From NCBI GenBank assembly GCA_035632095.1, contig DASQHM010000023.1, positions 1 to 19,713 of the forward strand: DNA of 19,713 nucleotides. The letters run 5' to 3'. The position numbers and the translations under genes are program-made. Origin of the DNA: DASQHM01 sp035632095 (GTDB lineage: Bacteria; Pseudomonadota; Alphaproteobacteria; Ferrovibrionales; Ferrovibrionaceae). Each line of letters begins with the position of its first letter. The first letter of the stretch is position 1. This document shows positions 1 to 7,776 of this stretch, piece after piece. The notes under the pieces were generated by a model. That model made no database searches. It was not told the origin of the DNA and saw nothing but the letters and a program-made list of their open reading frames with translations.

Positions 1-318
1 CACGCCGATGCCGCTGCCTTCGAGGTCGTAGCCGCCGCGATACCCGAGCGTGAAATCGGCGCGGAACATGGAGTTGATGCGGTAGCCCGCACCCCCGCCG
101 AAGACGAAGGAGTTTCCGAGCGAGTCGCCGGTCGTATTGACCATGACGCCGGCAAAGAAGGGACTGGTGCCGGTGGTGTTGAGCCCAGGATCCCGCGCCC
201 AAGAAAAACCACTGTCGAGGCGCAGATAGGGGCCCGAGGGCGCGTCGGCCGCCAAAGCGGCCACCGAAGACGTCGCGAGGATAGTTGTGATTCCCAGTAG
301 CTTGAGCGCTCGTCTCAT
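1..318 (-). CDS. Outer-membrane beta-barrel (porin-like) protein, N-terminal part only
   Basis: The reading frame is open from an ATG at 318 to the window edge (106 codons), so the C-terminus lies outside. The start is preceded by GAGGGTGG at a normal distance. Residues 1 to about 24 form a typical signal peptide: a basic MRRALK start, a hydrophobic core, and an ALAA cleavage region before DAPSG. The mature part begins GPYLRLDSGFSWA and continues with alternating polar and aromatic strands (SFVFGGGAGYRI, FRADFTLGYRGGYD). This is the usual pattern of small alphaproteobacterial outer-membrane beta-barrel proteins of the OmpA-like/opacity type. The protein would sit in the outer membrane; any pore or adhesion role is inferred. 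The gene is divergent from the SDR gene across a 210-bp intergenic region. Strand number and exact family cannot be judged from this fragment. Confidence 0.8.
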   Translation of the reverse strand, partial: MRRALKLLGITTILATSSVAALAADAPSGPYLRLDSGFSWARDPGLNTTGTSPFFAGVMVNTTGDSLGNSFVFGGGAGYRINSMFRADFTLGYRGGYDLEGSGIGV

Positions 319-528
319 TTGTCCACCCTCATGATTGGAATTCGCTATTCGCGCGAATCGTGAGGTGGAGCATAGGGCCGCAGAGCAGCTCTGCAATATT
401 ATAGTTGTAAAGGTATATTATCTATTTCTGATTGAGACGCATATGGGAAGTCCTTGGCGCTAACGGCAGCCGTTGCGCGCTGCCCGCCCTATATGAACGG
501 GGCATCGATCACTGCACGGGAGGAATTC
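319..528. promoter_or_regulatory. Divergent intergenic region with AT-rich core
   Basis: This 210-bp gap separates two divergent genes and should hold both promoters. Bases 394-432 are strikingly AT-rich for this genome and contain several -10-like hexamers (attata at 399-404 reads TATAAT on the minus strand; tatatta at 414-420 on plus). No convincing -35/-10 pair at proper spacing could be fixed. Two small palindromes are visible: attcgcgcgaat near 344-355 and cagagcagctctg near 380-392. Either could be an operator. Confidence 0.35.
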
Positions 529-1221
529 ATGGCCGGCGCCGTCGTCATTGTTGGAGCGGGAAGCGGGCTCAGCGCTTCCCTAGCGCGGCGCTTCGCGCGG
601 GAGGGACACGCGATCGCGCTCGCCGCGCGCCGGACCGAGAAGCTGCAGGCCCTGGCCGGCGAGACCAAGGGGCGGACTTATGCGTGCGACGCCGCATCGC
701 CGGCCGATGTCACGCGGCTTTTCGACGCCGTGCTTCGCGATTTCGGCACGCCCGACGCCGTCGTGTTCAATCCGAGCTACCGCACGCGCGGGCCGTTGGT
801 GGAACTCGATCCGGCGGAAGTCGAGAAGACGCTGGCGATCAGCGCCTATGGCGGATTTCTGGTCGGCCAGGCGGCGGCGCGGCAGATGCTGGCGAAAGGC
901 CAGGGCAGCATTCTCTTCACCGGCGCCTCGGCCAGCGTGAAGGGCTACGTGCACTCGGCGCCCTTCGCCATGGGCAAGTTCGCCCTGCGCGGCCTGGCGC
1001 AGAGCATGGCGCGGGAGCTGCAGCCGAAGAACATTCACGTCGCGCATTTCGTCATCGACGGCGGCATCGGACGCGCCGGCGATCCGCGCGGCAACGAACG
1101 CGGGCCGGATGGCATGCTGGACCCGGACGCTATCGCCGAGACCTACTATCAAGTTCACCGGCAGCACCGCAGCGCATGGTCGTGGGAGGTCGAGCTGCGC
1201 CCCTGGGTGGAGAAATTCTGA
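529..1221 (+). CDS. SDR-family (short-chain dehydrogenase/reductase-like) protein
   Basis: This 230-residue Rossmann-fold protein resembles NAD(P)-dependent short-chain dehydrogenases. The ATG at 529 is chosen over an in-frame ATG at 454 because GGGAGGAA lies just upstream (518-525) and because the protein then starts directly with the first beta strand. The dinucleotide-binding motif VIVGAGSGLSASLA covers residues 6-19. The serine region is FTGASAS (130-136). The usual catalytic YxxxK reads FAMGK, with Phe146 and Lys150, so the classical tyrosine is absent. The segment KFALRGLAQSMAREL followed by HVAHFVIDGGI is typical of an SDR subfamily in which this substitution recurs. The gene converges with the DUF1194 gene, leaving 13 bp between them. 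Substrate is unknown, and catalytic competence as a standard dehydrogenase is uncertain. Confidence 0.85.
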   Translation: MAGAVVIVGAGSGLSASLARRFAREGHAIALAARRTEKLQALAGETKGRTYACDAASPADVTRLFDAVLRDFGTPDAVVFNPSYRTRGPLVELDPAEVEKTLAISAYGGFLVGQAAARQMLAKGQGSILFTGASASVKGYVHSAPFAMGKFALRGLAQSMARELQPKNIHVAHFVIDGGIGRAGDPRGNERGPDGMLDPDAIAETYYQVHRQHRSAWSWEVELRPWVEKF

Positions 1222-1234
1222 CCCGAGCGCGCCG

Positions 1235-2002
1235 TCAGTTGTCGCGGGCGGGGCGCGGGCCTTCGGCCCGCCAGGCCGGATGCGTGGGGCGGCTTTCGGC
1301 GATTTCGCGGATCAGCTTGCTTTGCACCGCGTCGGCGAAGCTCGAGAAATTCTCGATCACCAGGTGGAAGGCGCCCGGGCCGCCGATCACGTTGCGGCGA
1401 TAGTATTCCGCCAGCCCTTCGGTCGGCTGGGTATGCTCGTAGTATCCCGGCACCGGATGCTTGTTGATGATTGCGAGGCCGTTGATGGTGACGCCGGCGG
1501 CGACCGCGTCGTCGCGCGCGTCGGTCACCGGACGCCCGCTGTTGTTGGTGCCGTCGCCCGAAACGTCGATGACGCGCCGCTCCGCATCGACGCCCGCGTT
1601 GGCGAACTGCTTCATGGCGAAGTCGATGCCGGCGCTGATGGAGGTGAATGCGGCGAATGGCCGCGGCGCCTCCAAGATGGCGGAGGCAAAGGCCTCGCCG
1701 GTGCCACGGTCGCGCACGATGGTCCAGTCCACCACGACCTTCTGATCGCCCAGGCCCGACCATTCGACCAGGCAGACGACGATCGACTGGTGCGGCTGCG
1801 CCGCGATGGCGGCAAGTACGCGATTCGAGGTGAAGGCTGCCGCGTAACCCTTGCGCTGCAGCTCGAACTCCTGCTGATCGATGCTGCGCGAAACGTCGGC
1901 GGCCAGGATCAAGGCCAAATCGACGCGCTCCGCCGCGCCGGCCGGATGGGCGAAAACGCCGAAAAATAGTGCCGAAAAAACAACGACAACCGCGCGCCGC
2001 AT
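1235..2002 (-). CDS. DUF1194 secreted vWA-like protein
   Basis: This 255-residue protein starts with a signal peptide (MRRAVVVVFSALFFGVFAHP, cleavage near AGAA/ER at about 24). It continues with VDLALILAADVSRSID, whose D36-x-S38-x-S40 has the metal-ion-dependent adhesion site pattern of von Willebrand A folds. The following RRVIDVSGDGTNNSG and GVTINGLAIIN segments match the DUF1194 family as I know it. The full length and family ending are present. A clear ribosome-binding site (GGAGG, 5 nt spacing) precedes ATG 2002. It lies about 105 bp downstream of the cysteine-rich secreted protein on the same strand, so co-transcription is possible. It should be periplasmic or exported. Family function is not established; metal-dependent protein binding is inferred from the fold. 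Confidence 0.88.
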   Translation of the reverse strand: MRRAVVVVFSALFFGVFAHPAGAAERVDLALILAADVSRSIDQQEFELQRKGYAAAFTSNRVLAAIAAQPHQSIVVCLVEWSGLGDQKVVVDWTIVRDRGTGEAFASAILEAPRPFAAFTSISAGIDFAMKQFANAGVDAERRVIDVSGDGTNNSGRPVTDARDDAVAAGVTINGLAIINKHPVPGYYEHTQPTEGLAEYYRRNVIGGPGAFHLVIENFSSFADAVQSKLIREIAESRPTHPAWRAEGPRPARDN

Positions 2003-2107
2003 CGGCGCCTCCAGCCCCTGGCCAAGCCATCGTGGAAAAGTATAACCGGATTTCCGCGGCGCTGGCAGATCACCTCATCGCGACCTCTCGGCCGCGGCGC
2101 CAGCCGC

Positions 2108-3868
2108 TCAATGGCAGTATTGGCGTTGCAAGCCGCTGACGTAGCGAAGCTTGTCCATGTCGGAGCGGAGCGCCGCCTCGGCCCCGTCCTCCGAGCGGGC
2201 GGCGCGCTGGCGGTCCGAATTGGCGCTGGCGCGGATGTCGTCGATCTGCGACTGCAGCTCGGCGCATTGCTCGCGGCTGACAATGACTTTGCCGCCGGCC
2301 GCCGAGGACGCGGGTTGCGCCGGCGCCGCTCGCTTGGGGGGCTCGGCAGGTTTTGCCACGGCGGGCTTTGCCGTTGTTGCCGGTTTCGCCGGTTTCCGCG
2401 GCATTGCCGCCACCGGTACGCGGCCGGCGGCCGGCGCTATTGATTGCAGCGCAAACGCCAATGTTGGCGGCATGGTTTCGACCAGCGGGCCCGCTACGGC
2501 GAGGCGGGGCGGGGCGGACTGCGGCGCGTCGATGCCGCCCGGGCCGAGCGAGCCGAAGCTGATGGTCGCCAGTTCGGCGATGCGCTCGGGCGCGCCGGCT
2601 TCGCGGAGCTCCGGTTCGATGACGCCGTCGACGGCGATCAGCTTGCATTCGTAGACCTGCACGTCGCAGGGCAATGCCGCGAGCGCCGCGTCGCGATCCT
2701 TCTGGCCGAATTGCCAAAGACAATCGAAGCGCCGCTCGCCCTTGATCCGCACCCCGAGCAGTGCCGCAACCGAAGGCGCGCGCTCGAGCCCCGCCTCGAC
2801 GTCGGCAATGGCGCAGGCATAGCCCATATAGACCACGTCGTTTTGCAGCGACCCGCGCAATTGGTCGGCCACGGCCTTGGCCCACGGCCGCAGCGTATCG
2901 CCGTAAGCCAGCGCCAGGCAGCGCACATGACGATTGGCGCAATCGGCCTTCAACGACTGCAGCGCCGCTTCCGGCGGCGCTTCGGTCGGTTCGGCCGGGC
3001 AGGCGTAGCGGCCCGCATTCGCCGGAAAGTCGTCGCTCCATTCGCCCCACAGCAGCTTGCCCACGTGCGCCGGCGTGGTGTCGTAGGCCTCCAGATGTCC
3101 GGGATCGAGGCAGCTCAGGTAAAGGTAGGTGTATTCGTCGCGGCTGACGCCTTTCATGCGGTCGCCGGCGCGCAGGAACTTTTCCCGGAGCCAGCCGCCG
3201 ATGGCGAAGACTTCGCATTGGCTCGAGCCGCGCTCGCGGCAGAAATCCAGCGACCGGCCGACGGCCGCGGCATAGGAAACGTCGTCGGCGGCGTAGCAGC
3301 GGTAGTCGCCGTCCTGATAACCGACCGTCATGGAGATCGGGCCGGTGTGGCCGATATACGTCTCCCAAAGTCCCGGCCGGGTGCAGCGGATGTATTTGCG
3401 TTCTTCCGGCGAGCGCTGGATGCGGCGCGCCGCGTCGGCCAATTCCTGCGCCCAGAACGACAGCACGTGGTTTTCCGCAAAGATTGTGCAGCTGCGGTCG
3501 TACTCGGCGTGGCATTGGGCGAGCGCCGAGTCGATGGCGGTGCGCACGCTCTCGGCACCGCGTACGGGAAAGCAGTGAGCGTCCTTCGAATTGTGCGCGC
3601 CGACGGCCATGGCGGCGGAGGGCGCTTCGCGATCCCAATTGAGCTTGGCCCAAGTATCGGCGCAGGCCGCATATAGCGCGGCTTGATAGGCGTCGGCTGC
3701 CGCGTCGTCGGTCGCGGTCAATGGCGCCGGCTTGTCGCTGACGGCGGCATACGATGCGGGCGATAGCGCCAGCATTCCGAGCGCGATACTGGCCGCAAGC
3801 AGCGCCAGGGCACGGCGATGACGCGCGTTCCGCGGCGGCCGGCGGCCGAATGCGGCGGCGATGTCCAG
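2108..3868 (-). CDS. Large cysteine-rich exported protein with three internal repeats, function unknown
   Basis: I place the start at a CTG codon (3868-3866). A GGAGGG sequence (3880-3875) sits exactly 6 nt upstream, and the resulting N-terminus is MDIAAAFGRRPPRNARHRRA followed by a hydrophobic core and an ASYAA cleavage site, a normal signal peptide. In-frame alternatives are GTG 3898 (weak AGGG upstream), GTG 3949 and ATG 4027. They add a proline-rich, non-conserved-looking extension. The mature protein (586 residues in all) has many cysteines. Three segments (about 111-130, 202-221, 302-321) follow the pattern A-x3-L-x2-C-x6/7-C-x2-F/L-A, reminiscent of DUF4189-type repeats. A low-complexity Pro/Ala/Lys stretch (about 470-515) precedes a short coiled-coil-like tail with two cysteines. 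It is likely periplasmic with disulfides. I do not recognise a function. Confidence 0.7.
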   Translation of the reverse strand: MDIAAAFGRRPPRNARHRRALALLAASIALGMLALSPASYAAVSDKPAPLTATDDAAADAYQAALYAACADTWAKLNWDREAPSAAMAVGAHNSKDAHCFPVRGAESVRTAIDSALAQCHAEYDRSCTIFAENHVLSFWAQELADAARRIQRSPEERKYIRCTRPGLWETYIGHTGPISMTVGYQDGDYRCYAADDVSYAAAVGRSLDFCRERGSSQCEVFAIGGWLREKFLRAGDRMKGVSRDEYTYLYLSCLDPGHLEAYDTTPAHVGKLLWGEWSDDFPANAGRYACPAEPTEAPPEAALQSLKADCANRHVRCLALAYGDTLRPWAKAVADQLRGSLQNDVVYMGYACAIADVEAGLERAPSVAALLGVRIKGERRFDCLWQFGQKDRDAALAALPCDVQVYECKLIAVDGVIEPELREAGAPERIAELATISFGSLGPGGIDAPQSAPPRLAVAGPLVETMPPTLAFALQSIAPAAGRVPVAAMPRKPAKPATTAKPAVAKPAEPPKRAAPAQPASSAAGGKVIVSREQCAELQSQIDDIRASANSDRQRAARSEDGAEAALRSDMDKLRYVSGLQRQYCH

Positions 3869-4052
3869 AGCGGTCCCTCCCTGCGGCAGCCGATCCACTC
3901 GGGGCCCTACGGGCCAAGCGGGCGTCTGCTCCGATGTCGTCTTTAACACAGGTCGGCTGGCTAGGTTACCTGGGCATCCGGATAGGGTCGGGTATGGAGT
4001 GGGGGGCGGAAGACCATCCCGTCGCATGAGCCGGTGTTAAAGGGTGGCGGCG
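3869..4052. other. Intergenic segment, no convincing gene
   Basis: This stretch holds the possible N-terminal extension of the cysteine-rich protein gene on the minus strand and presumably its promoter. No other gene is supported. Reading frames crossing it into the tRNA are antisense-tRNA artefacts. Confidence 0.4.
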
Positions 4053-4081
4053 TTGACAAGGTTGGAGCGCCTACATATGGT
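4053..4081 (+). promoter_or_regulatory. Sigma-70-type promoter of tRNA-Gln
   Basis: TTGACA (4053-4058) is a perfect -35 box. TATGGT (4076-4081) follows after 17 bp as a -10 box, with overlapping TACATAT as an alternative. Transcription would begin around 4088, about 20 nt before the mature tRNA end, which suits a tRNA precursor leader. Confidence 0.6.
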
Positions 4082-4107
4082 GCCGCCGTCGATCCGGACC
4101 ACCCGGT

Positions 4108-4181
4108 TGGGGGATCGTCTAACGGTAGGACTCCAGACTCTGACTCTGGCTGTCTAGGTTCGAATCCTAGTCCCCCAGCCA
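4108..4181 (+). tRNA. tRNA-Gln (anticodon CTG)
   Basis: A complete cloverleaf can be folded by hand. The acceptor stem TGGGGGA pairs with TCCCCCA. The D arm contains TCTAACGGTAGGA. The anticodon stem CCAGA/TCTGG encloses loop CTCTGAC, giving anticodon CTG, which reads the CAG glutamine codon. The T arm is CTAGG-TTCGAAT-CCTAG. The discriminator is G and the CCA end is encoded (4179-4181). A palindrome GCGGCATGCCGC follows shortly after but lacks a T-run, so it is not called as a terminator. Confidence 0.95.
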
Positions 4182-4310
4182 ATTCGCGCCGTGGCGGCAT
4201 GCCGCGCTATCGCCTCCCCTAGATGGCCGTGTATCGCCGTGTTGGCGCCTACGGGGCTTGCCCCTAGACTCCAAACGGCTGCCTCCGGCTCACTTGAAAG
4301 GGCGCTGGAC

Positions 4311-4856
4311 ATGGCCGACGCGCATCGTCACGTAGTGACCATCAATCGCGCACCGGTGCTGACCTTGTGGGCGGCGGTGGTGGCGGAGCGCCTTGGCTTC
4401 GCCTGGGACGAAGCGCTGACACTCGGCCGTGCGGTCGCCGGATTGAATGCTTATGCCAAGGGTGTCTCGATCGGCGTCTTTCAGCCGGCGCCCAAAGACG
4501 TGAAGGAGAAACGGCGCAAGATGGCGTCGGGCCAAAAGATGCACGTGGACCTCCTGCATCGCGCGGTGCCGGTCGCAGCGACTCAGGATGGCATCCGGGC
4601 GTTGGTGAAGGATCGCGCCATCGACCCGGAAAGCGTCGAGCGCTATCTGGAAAAGGCGTTCGGCGAGACGCTGGACGCGGCCCGCGCCGCGATGACCACG
4701 CTGGCGCGCTCCCTGCCGCCTGCCAAGCTCGCCGGCAGGGCTTATCACCTTTACGAGGAATTCCGCCCCGAGGTCCCCGCCGGCGCCGCCGGCTGGGGCG
4801 CCAAGGGCAGGCTCGACCTGGATCGCTTGCGTGGCCTCGCGGCCAAAACCGAGTAA
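4311..4856 (+). CDS. Conserved-looking hypothetical protein (181 aa)
   Basis: The start ATG 4311 is preceded by AAGGG about 8 nt upstream; the frame is open further upstream but without better signals. The protein has no signal peptide or membrane segment and should be cytoplasmic. It begins MADAHRHVVTINRAPVLTLW and contains a helix-rich segment (WAAVVAERLGFAWDEALTLG) and a basic middle (KDVKEKRRKMASGQK). It ends with GAAGWGAKGRLDLDRLRGLA. The layout (AAVVAERLG, LGRAVAGLNA, VERYLEKAFG) resembles small rhizobial proteins of unknown function that I have seen, but I cannot name a family. It stands alone between the tRNA and the lactonase gene, with 65 bp to the latter on the same strand, so the two might share a transcript. 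Confidence 0.75.
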   Translation: MADAHRHVVTINRAPVLTLWAAVVAERLGFAWDEALTLGRAVAGLNAYAKGVSIGVFQPAPKDVKEKRRKMASGQKMHVDLLHRAVPVAATQDGIRALVKDRAIDPESVERYLEKAFGETLDAARAAMTTLARSLPPAKLAGRAYHLYEEFRPEVPAGAAGWGAKGRLDLDRLRGLAAKTE

Positions 4857-4921
4857 GCGCGCCATTCGAGAATCATTCCTCTAAGCTATGCGCCGTTCGA
4901 ACTTAGGGGCGGGGGGTCGCC

Positions 4922-5830
4922 ATGTCCGCGGATTTCGAGATCGCGCACGATAAGTTCCGCACCATGCTGCTGGCCAATGCCTGGGTCGAGAAGATCCATG
5001 GCGGCATGTTGTGGGCGGAAGGGCCGGTTTGGTTCGCCGATACGGGATCGCTGGTGTGGAGCGACATCCCGAACGACCGGATGATGCAATACGCGCCGGA
5101 GCTCGGCGTCCGCGTGTTCCGCGCGCCCGCCAATCACAGCAACGGCAACACGCGCGACCGCCAAGGCCGGCTCATCACCTGCGAACACGGCGGGCGGCGG
5201 GTCACCCGCACCGAGCACGACGGCAGCGTCACGGTGCTGGCGAACAAATACCAGGGCAAGCGGCTTAACTCGCCGAATGACGTGACGGTCAAGGCCGATG
5301 AAACAGTGTGGTTCACCGATCCCACCTACGGGATCATGAGCGACTACGAAGGCCACAAGGCCGAAAGCGAGATCGGCGCCTGTTACGTCTATCGCTTCGA
5401 TCCGCGCGACGGGACCTTGAGCGTCGTCGCGGACGATTTCGCCAAGCCGAACGGCATCGCGTTCTCGCCCGACGAATTAACGCTCTACGTCGCCGACACC
5501 GAACTCTCGCACAATCCGAAGGGCGCCCATCACATCCGCGCCTTCGACGTGGTGGACGGCAAGAAGCTGGCGCGGAGCCGCGTCTTCGCCGACATCAATC
5601 CGGGCGTCGCCGACGGCTTGCGCCTCGACACGGACGGCAATGTCTGGACCAGCGCCGGCGACGGGGTGCATTGCTACGACAGCCAAGGCACGTTCCTCGG
5701 CAAGATTCGCGTGCCGGAGGTGGTGTCCAACGTCTGCTTCGGCGGGCCGAAGCGGAACCGGCTGTTCATCACGGCGACCACGTCGCTTTACGCCGTCTAT
5801 GTGGCGCAGGTCGGCGCGCAGCGGCCCTGA
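4922..5830 (+). CDS. SMP-30/gluconolactonase/LRE-family lactone hydrolase
   Basis: This 302-residue six-bladed beta-propeller protein belongs to the SMP-30/gluconolactonase family, which hydrolyses sugar lactones using one divalent metal. Likely metal ligands are Glu33 (AEGPVWF), Asn177 (KPNGIAFSPD) and Asp231 (VADGLRLD). Asn119 in LNSPNDVTV is the usual substrate-side residue. Blade motifs WFTDPTYGI and LYVADTELSHN are clear. There is no signal peptide, so it acts in the cytoplasm. The start ATG 4922 follows a G-rich stretch (GGGGCGGGGGG), a loose ribosome-binding site. It converges tail to tail with the sugar ABC transporter operon (6 bp between stops). This suggests that it handles a lactone derived from the transported sugar, but that link is inference from position. 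The exact lactone is unknown. Confidence 0.9.
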   Translation: MSADFEIAHDKFRTMLLANAWVEKIHGGMLWAEGPVWFADTGSLVWSDIPNDRMMQYAPELGVRVFRAPANHSNGNTRDRQGRLITCEHGGRRVTRTEHDGSVTVLANKYQGKRLNSPNDVTVKADETVWFTDPTYGIMSDYEGHKAESEIGACYVYRFDPRDGTLSVVADDFAKPNGIAFSPDELTLYVADTELSHNPKGAHHIRAFDVVDGKKLARSRVFADINPGVADGLRLDTDGNVWTSAGDGVHCYDSQGTFLGKIRVPEVVSNVCFGGPKRNRLFITATTSLYAVYVAQVGAQRP

Positions 5831-5836
5831 AGGCGC

Positions 5837-6793
5837 TCAGCCTACCCGTTTCGCGCCGCGGCCGTAGACCATCAACATGCCGATGATGACCACGCCGTAG
5901 ATCACCTGGCGCCCAGCCTCCGGCATCTGCATCACCGAGAGAATGCTCTGCAGCAAGGTGATGAGCAGCACGCCCGCCACCGTGCCGAGATAGGTGCCGC
6001 TGCCGCCGAGGATATTGGTGCCGCCGAGCACCACGGCGGCGATGGCCGGCAACAGATAGGCGTCGCCCATGGCCTGATAGGCCTTGGCGGAATAGCCGGC
6101 CAGCATCACGCCGGCAAGCGCGCTGCAGGCGCCGCTCGCGGCAAAGCAGATGATCAGCACGCGGCGCGTGTCGACGCCGGAGAGATAGGTGGCGCGCTCG
6201 CGATTGCCGATGGCGTACACATAGCGGCCGAACGGCGTCCGGCGAAGTGCTATGACCAGCAGCACGCCGACCAGAAGCCAGACGAAGGCGGTGTTGGGAA
6301 TGTCGAGGAGCGTGCGCTTGACCGCGAGCCAGCGCATGAACGGCGTCGCCTCGTCGGTCGGCGCGAAACCGCCGGTGTGCAGCACCATCAGCCCTTGCGC
6401 CACCGCGTTCATGCCGAGGGTGAAGATCATCGAGGGGATGCGCAAGTAAGCGACGCCGAGGCCGTTGATGACGCCGACGGCGATGCCGCAGAGCACGGCG
6501 AAGGGCAGCGCCACGATGGCGCCGGTCTCGCCCCACCAGCCGGCGGCGGCGGTTGCCATCATGCCGCCGATGGTGATGACCCAGGGGGCCGAGAGGTCGA
6601 TGTGGCCGGGCAGGATCACGATCATGGCGCCCGTCGCCACGATGCCGAGGAACGACGCCACTTCCAATTGCTGCATGAGATATGTCGCCGACAGGAAGTT
6701 CGACGAGTAGAAGCTTCCGGCGGCCAGCATGACGATGAGAAAGCCGAACGCGATCAGCACCGGGCGGTCGATGGATTTGAACAAGGCGGGCAT
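5837..6793 (-). CDS. CUT2 sugar ABC transporter, second permease
   Basis: This 318-residue, very hydrophobic protein has roughly eight to ten membrane helices and belongs to the RbsC/BPD_transp_2 permease family. Family landmarks include the segment LGVAYLRIPSMIFTLGMNAV, the cytoplasmic loop RTPFGRYVYAIGNRERATYL followed by SGVDTRR (the ATPase-coupling loop), and LPAIAAVVLGGTNILGGSGT. It is the last gene of the transporter operon. Its ATG (6793) lies 2 bp past the stop of the first permease, implying translational coupling. Together with that protein it forms a heterodimeric inner-membrane channel. The substrate is probably a monosaccharide or related polyol, not determinable here. Confidence 0.92.
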   Translation of the reverse strand: MPALFKSIDRPVLIAFGFLIVMLAAGSFYSSNFLSATYLMQQLEVASFLGIVATGAMIVILPGHIDLSAPWVITIGGMMATAAAGWWGETGAIVALPFAVLCGIAVGVINGLGVAYLRIPSMIFTLGMNAVAQGLMVLHTGGFAPTDEATPFMRWLAVKRTLLDIPNTAFVWLLVGVLLVIALRRTPFGRYVYAIGNRERATYLSGVDTRRVLIICFAASGACSALAGVMLAGYSAKAYQAMGDAYLLPAIAAVVLGGTNILGGSGTYLGTVAGVLLITLLQSILSVMQMPEAGRQVIYGVVIIGMLMVYGRGAKRVG

Positions 6794-6795
6794 GG

Positions 6796-7776
6796 TCAGC
6801 CGAACAGCTCGAGACGATTGCGGATGCGCAGCACGCGCGCCGCGCCGAGGCTGAGCGCGGCGAGCAAGATGGCGCCCTGGATCAGCGGCTGCCAGAGCGG
6901 CGGCAGGTCGAAGACGAACAGCAGGTCGCCGATGGTGCGCAGCACGAAGGCGCCGAAAATCGCGCCAATGACGCCGCCGACGCCGCCGAGGAGCGACGTG
7001 CCGCCGATCACCACGGCGGCGATCGAGTTGAGCGTATAGACGCTGCCGCCCGGCGCGCTGGCCTCGCCGGAATCGGTCACGAAGGTGAGCAACAGTCCGG
7101 CGACGGCCGCAAGCAGGCCGCAGAGCGCATAGGCGGCGAGTTTGGAGCGGTTGATGTCGACGCCCGACATATAGGCCGCCGGTTCGGACGAACCCGCCGC
7201 GTAGCAGCCACGGCCAAGCGCCGAGGCGCGGAACGGCAGCCAGATCACGATCACGACGGCGGCCAGCAGCACCAGGGTGGTTGGGACCGTGTCGAAGACC
7301 TGGTTGGTCAGGGCATCGCTCAAGGCCTCGTTGACCTCGCCGCCCGGAACCGGCCGGATCGCCAGCGCAATGCCGTAATAGATCGCTCCGGTGGCGAGCG
7401 TGGTGATGATCGGCTGCAAGCGGCCGTAGACGATGATGGCGCCGTTAAGCAGGCCGCAGGCCAGGCCCGCCAGGAGCACGGCGGCGACGCCCGTTGCGGT
7501 CTGGAGCGGACTGCCGTTGACCATGGCCGAGGCGATGCAGTTGCACATGACGAAGATCATGCCGACCGACAGATCGAGGCCGCCGGTGAGAACCGGCAAG
7601 GTCTGCGCCATGCCCACGAGCGCCAGCAGCACACCCTTGTTTGCGGCGGTGGTGGCAACGGCGACGGTCAGGCCGGCCGGGTGATTGCCGATGTAGACCG
7701 CGAAGATCAGCACGAACAGGCCGAAGGCGACCAGCGGCCCATAGTTCTGTGCCAGCCGCATGCGCAACTCTCTCAT
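6796..7776 (-). CDS. CUT2 sugar ABC transporter, first permease
   Basis: This 326-residue integral membrane protein of the RbsC-like permease family pairs with the gene product immediately downstream. It contains GLDLSVGMIFVMCNCIASAM, LNGAIIVYGRLQPIITTLAT, the coupling loop RGCYAAGSSEPAAYMSGVDI and NSIAAVVIGGTSLLGGVGG, all characteristic positions of the family. Its ATG overlaps the stop of the ATPase gene in an ATGA arrangement (7773-7776), typical of tightly coupled transporter genes. The two permeases differ clearly from each other, so the translocation unit is a heterodimer, not a homodimer as in ribose systems with a single RbsC. Confidence 0.92.
   Translation of the reverse strand: MRELRMRLAQNYGPLVAFGLFVLIFAVYIGNHPAGLTVAVATTAANKGVLLALVGMAQTLPVLTGGLDLSVGMIFVMCNCIASAMVNGSPLQTATGVAAVLLAGLACGLLNGAIIVYGRLQPIITTLATGAIYYGIALAIRPVPGGEVNEALSDALTNQVFDTVPTTLVLLAAVVIVIWLPFRASALGRGCYAAGSSEPAAYMSGVDINRSKLAAYALCGLLAAVAGLLLTFVTDSGEASAPGGSVYTLNSIAAVVIGGTSLLGGVGGVIGAIFGAFVLRTIGDLLFVFDLPPLWQPLIQGAILLAALSLGAARVLRIRNRLELFG

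Noticed and set aside
1155..2030. Long overlapping frames on both strands within DUF1194 and other genes
   Set aside because: High-GC shadow frames rich in Arg/Pro/Ala with no recognisable domains; the opposing genes have clear families.
3961..4200. Reading frames on both strands across the tRNA (for example one containing GLGFEPRQPESES)
   Set aside because: This is the well-known artefact of translating the antisense of a tRNA gene; there is no ribosome-binding site and no protein family.
4192..4205. Palindrome GCGGCATGCCGC after the tRNA as a terminator
   Set aside because: It has no T-run and a very short loop.
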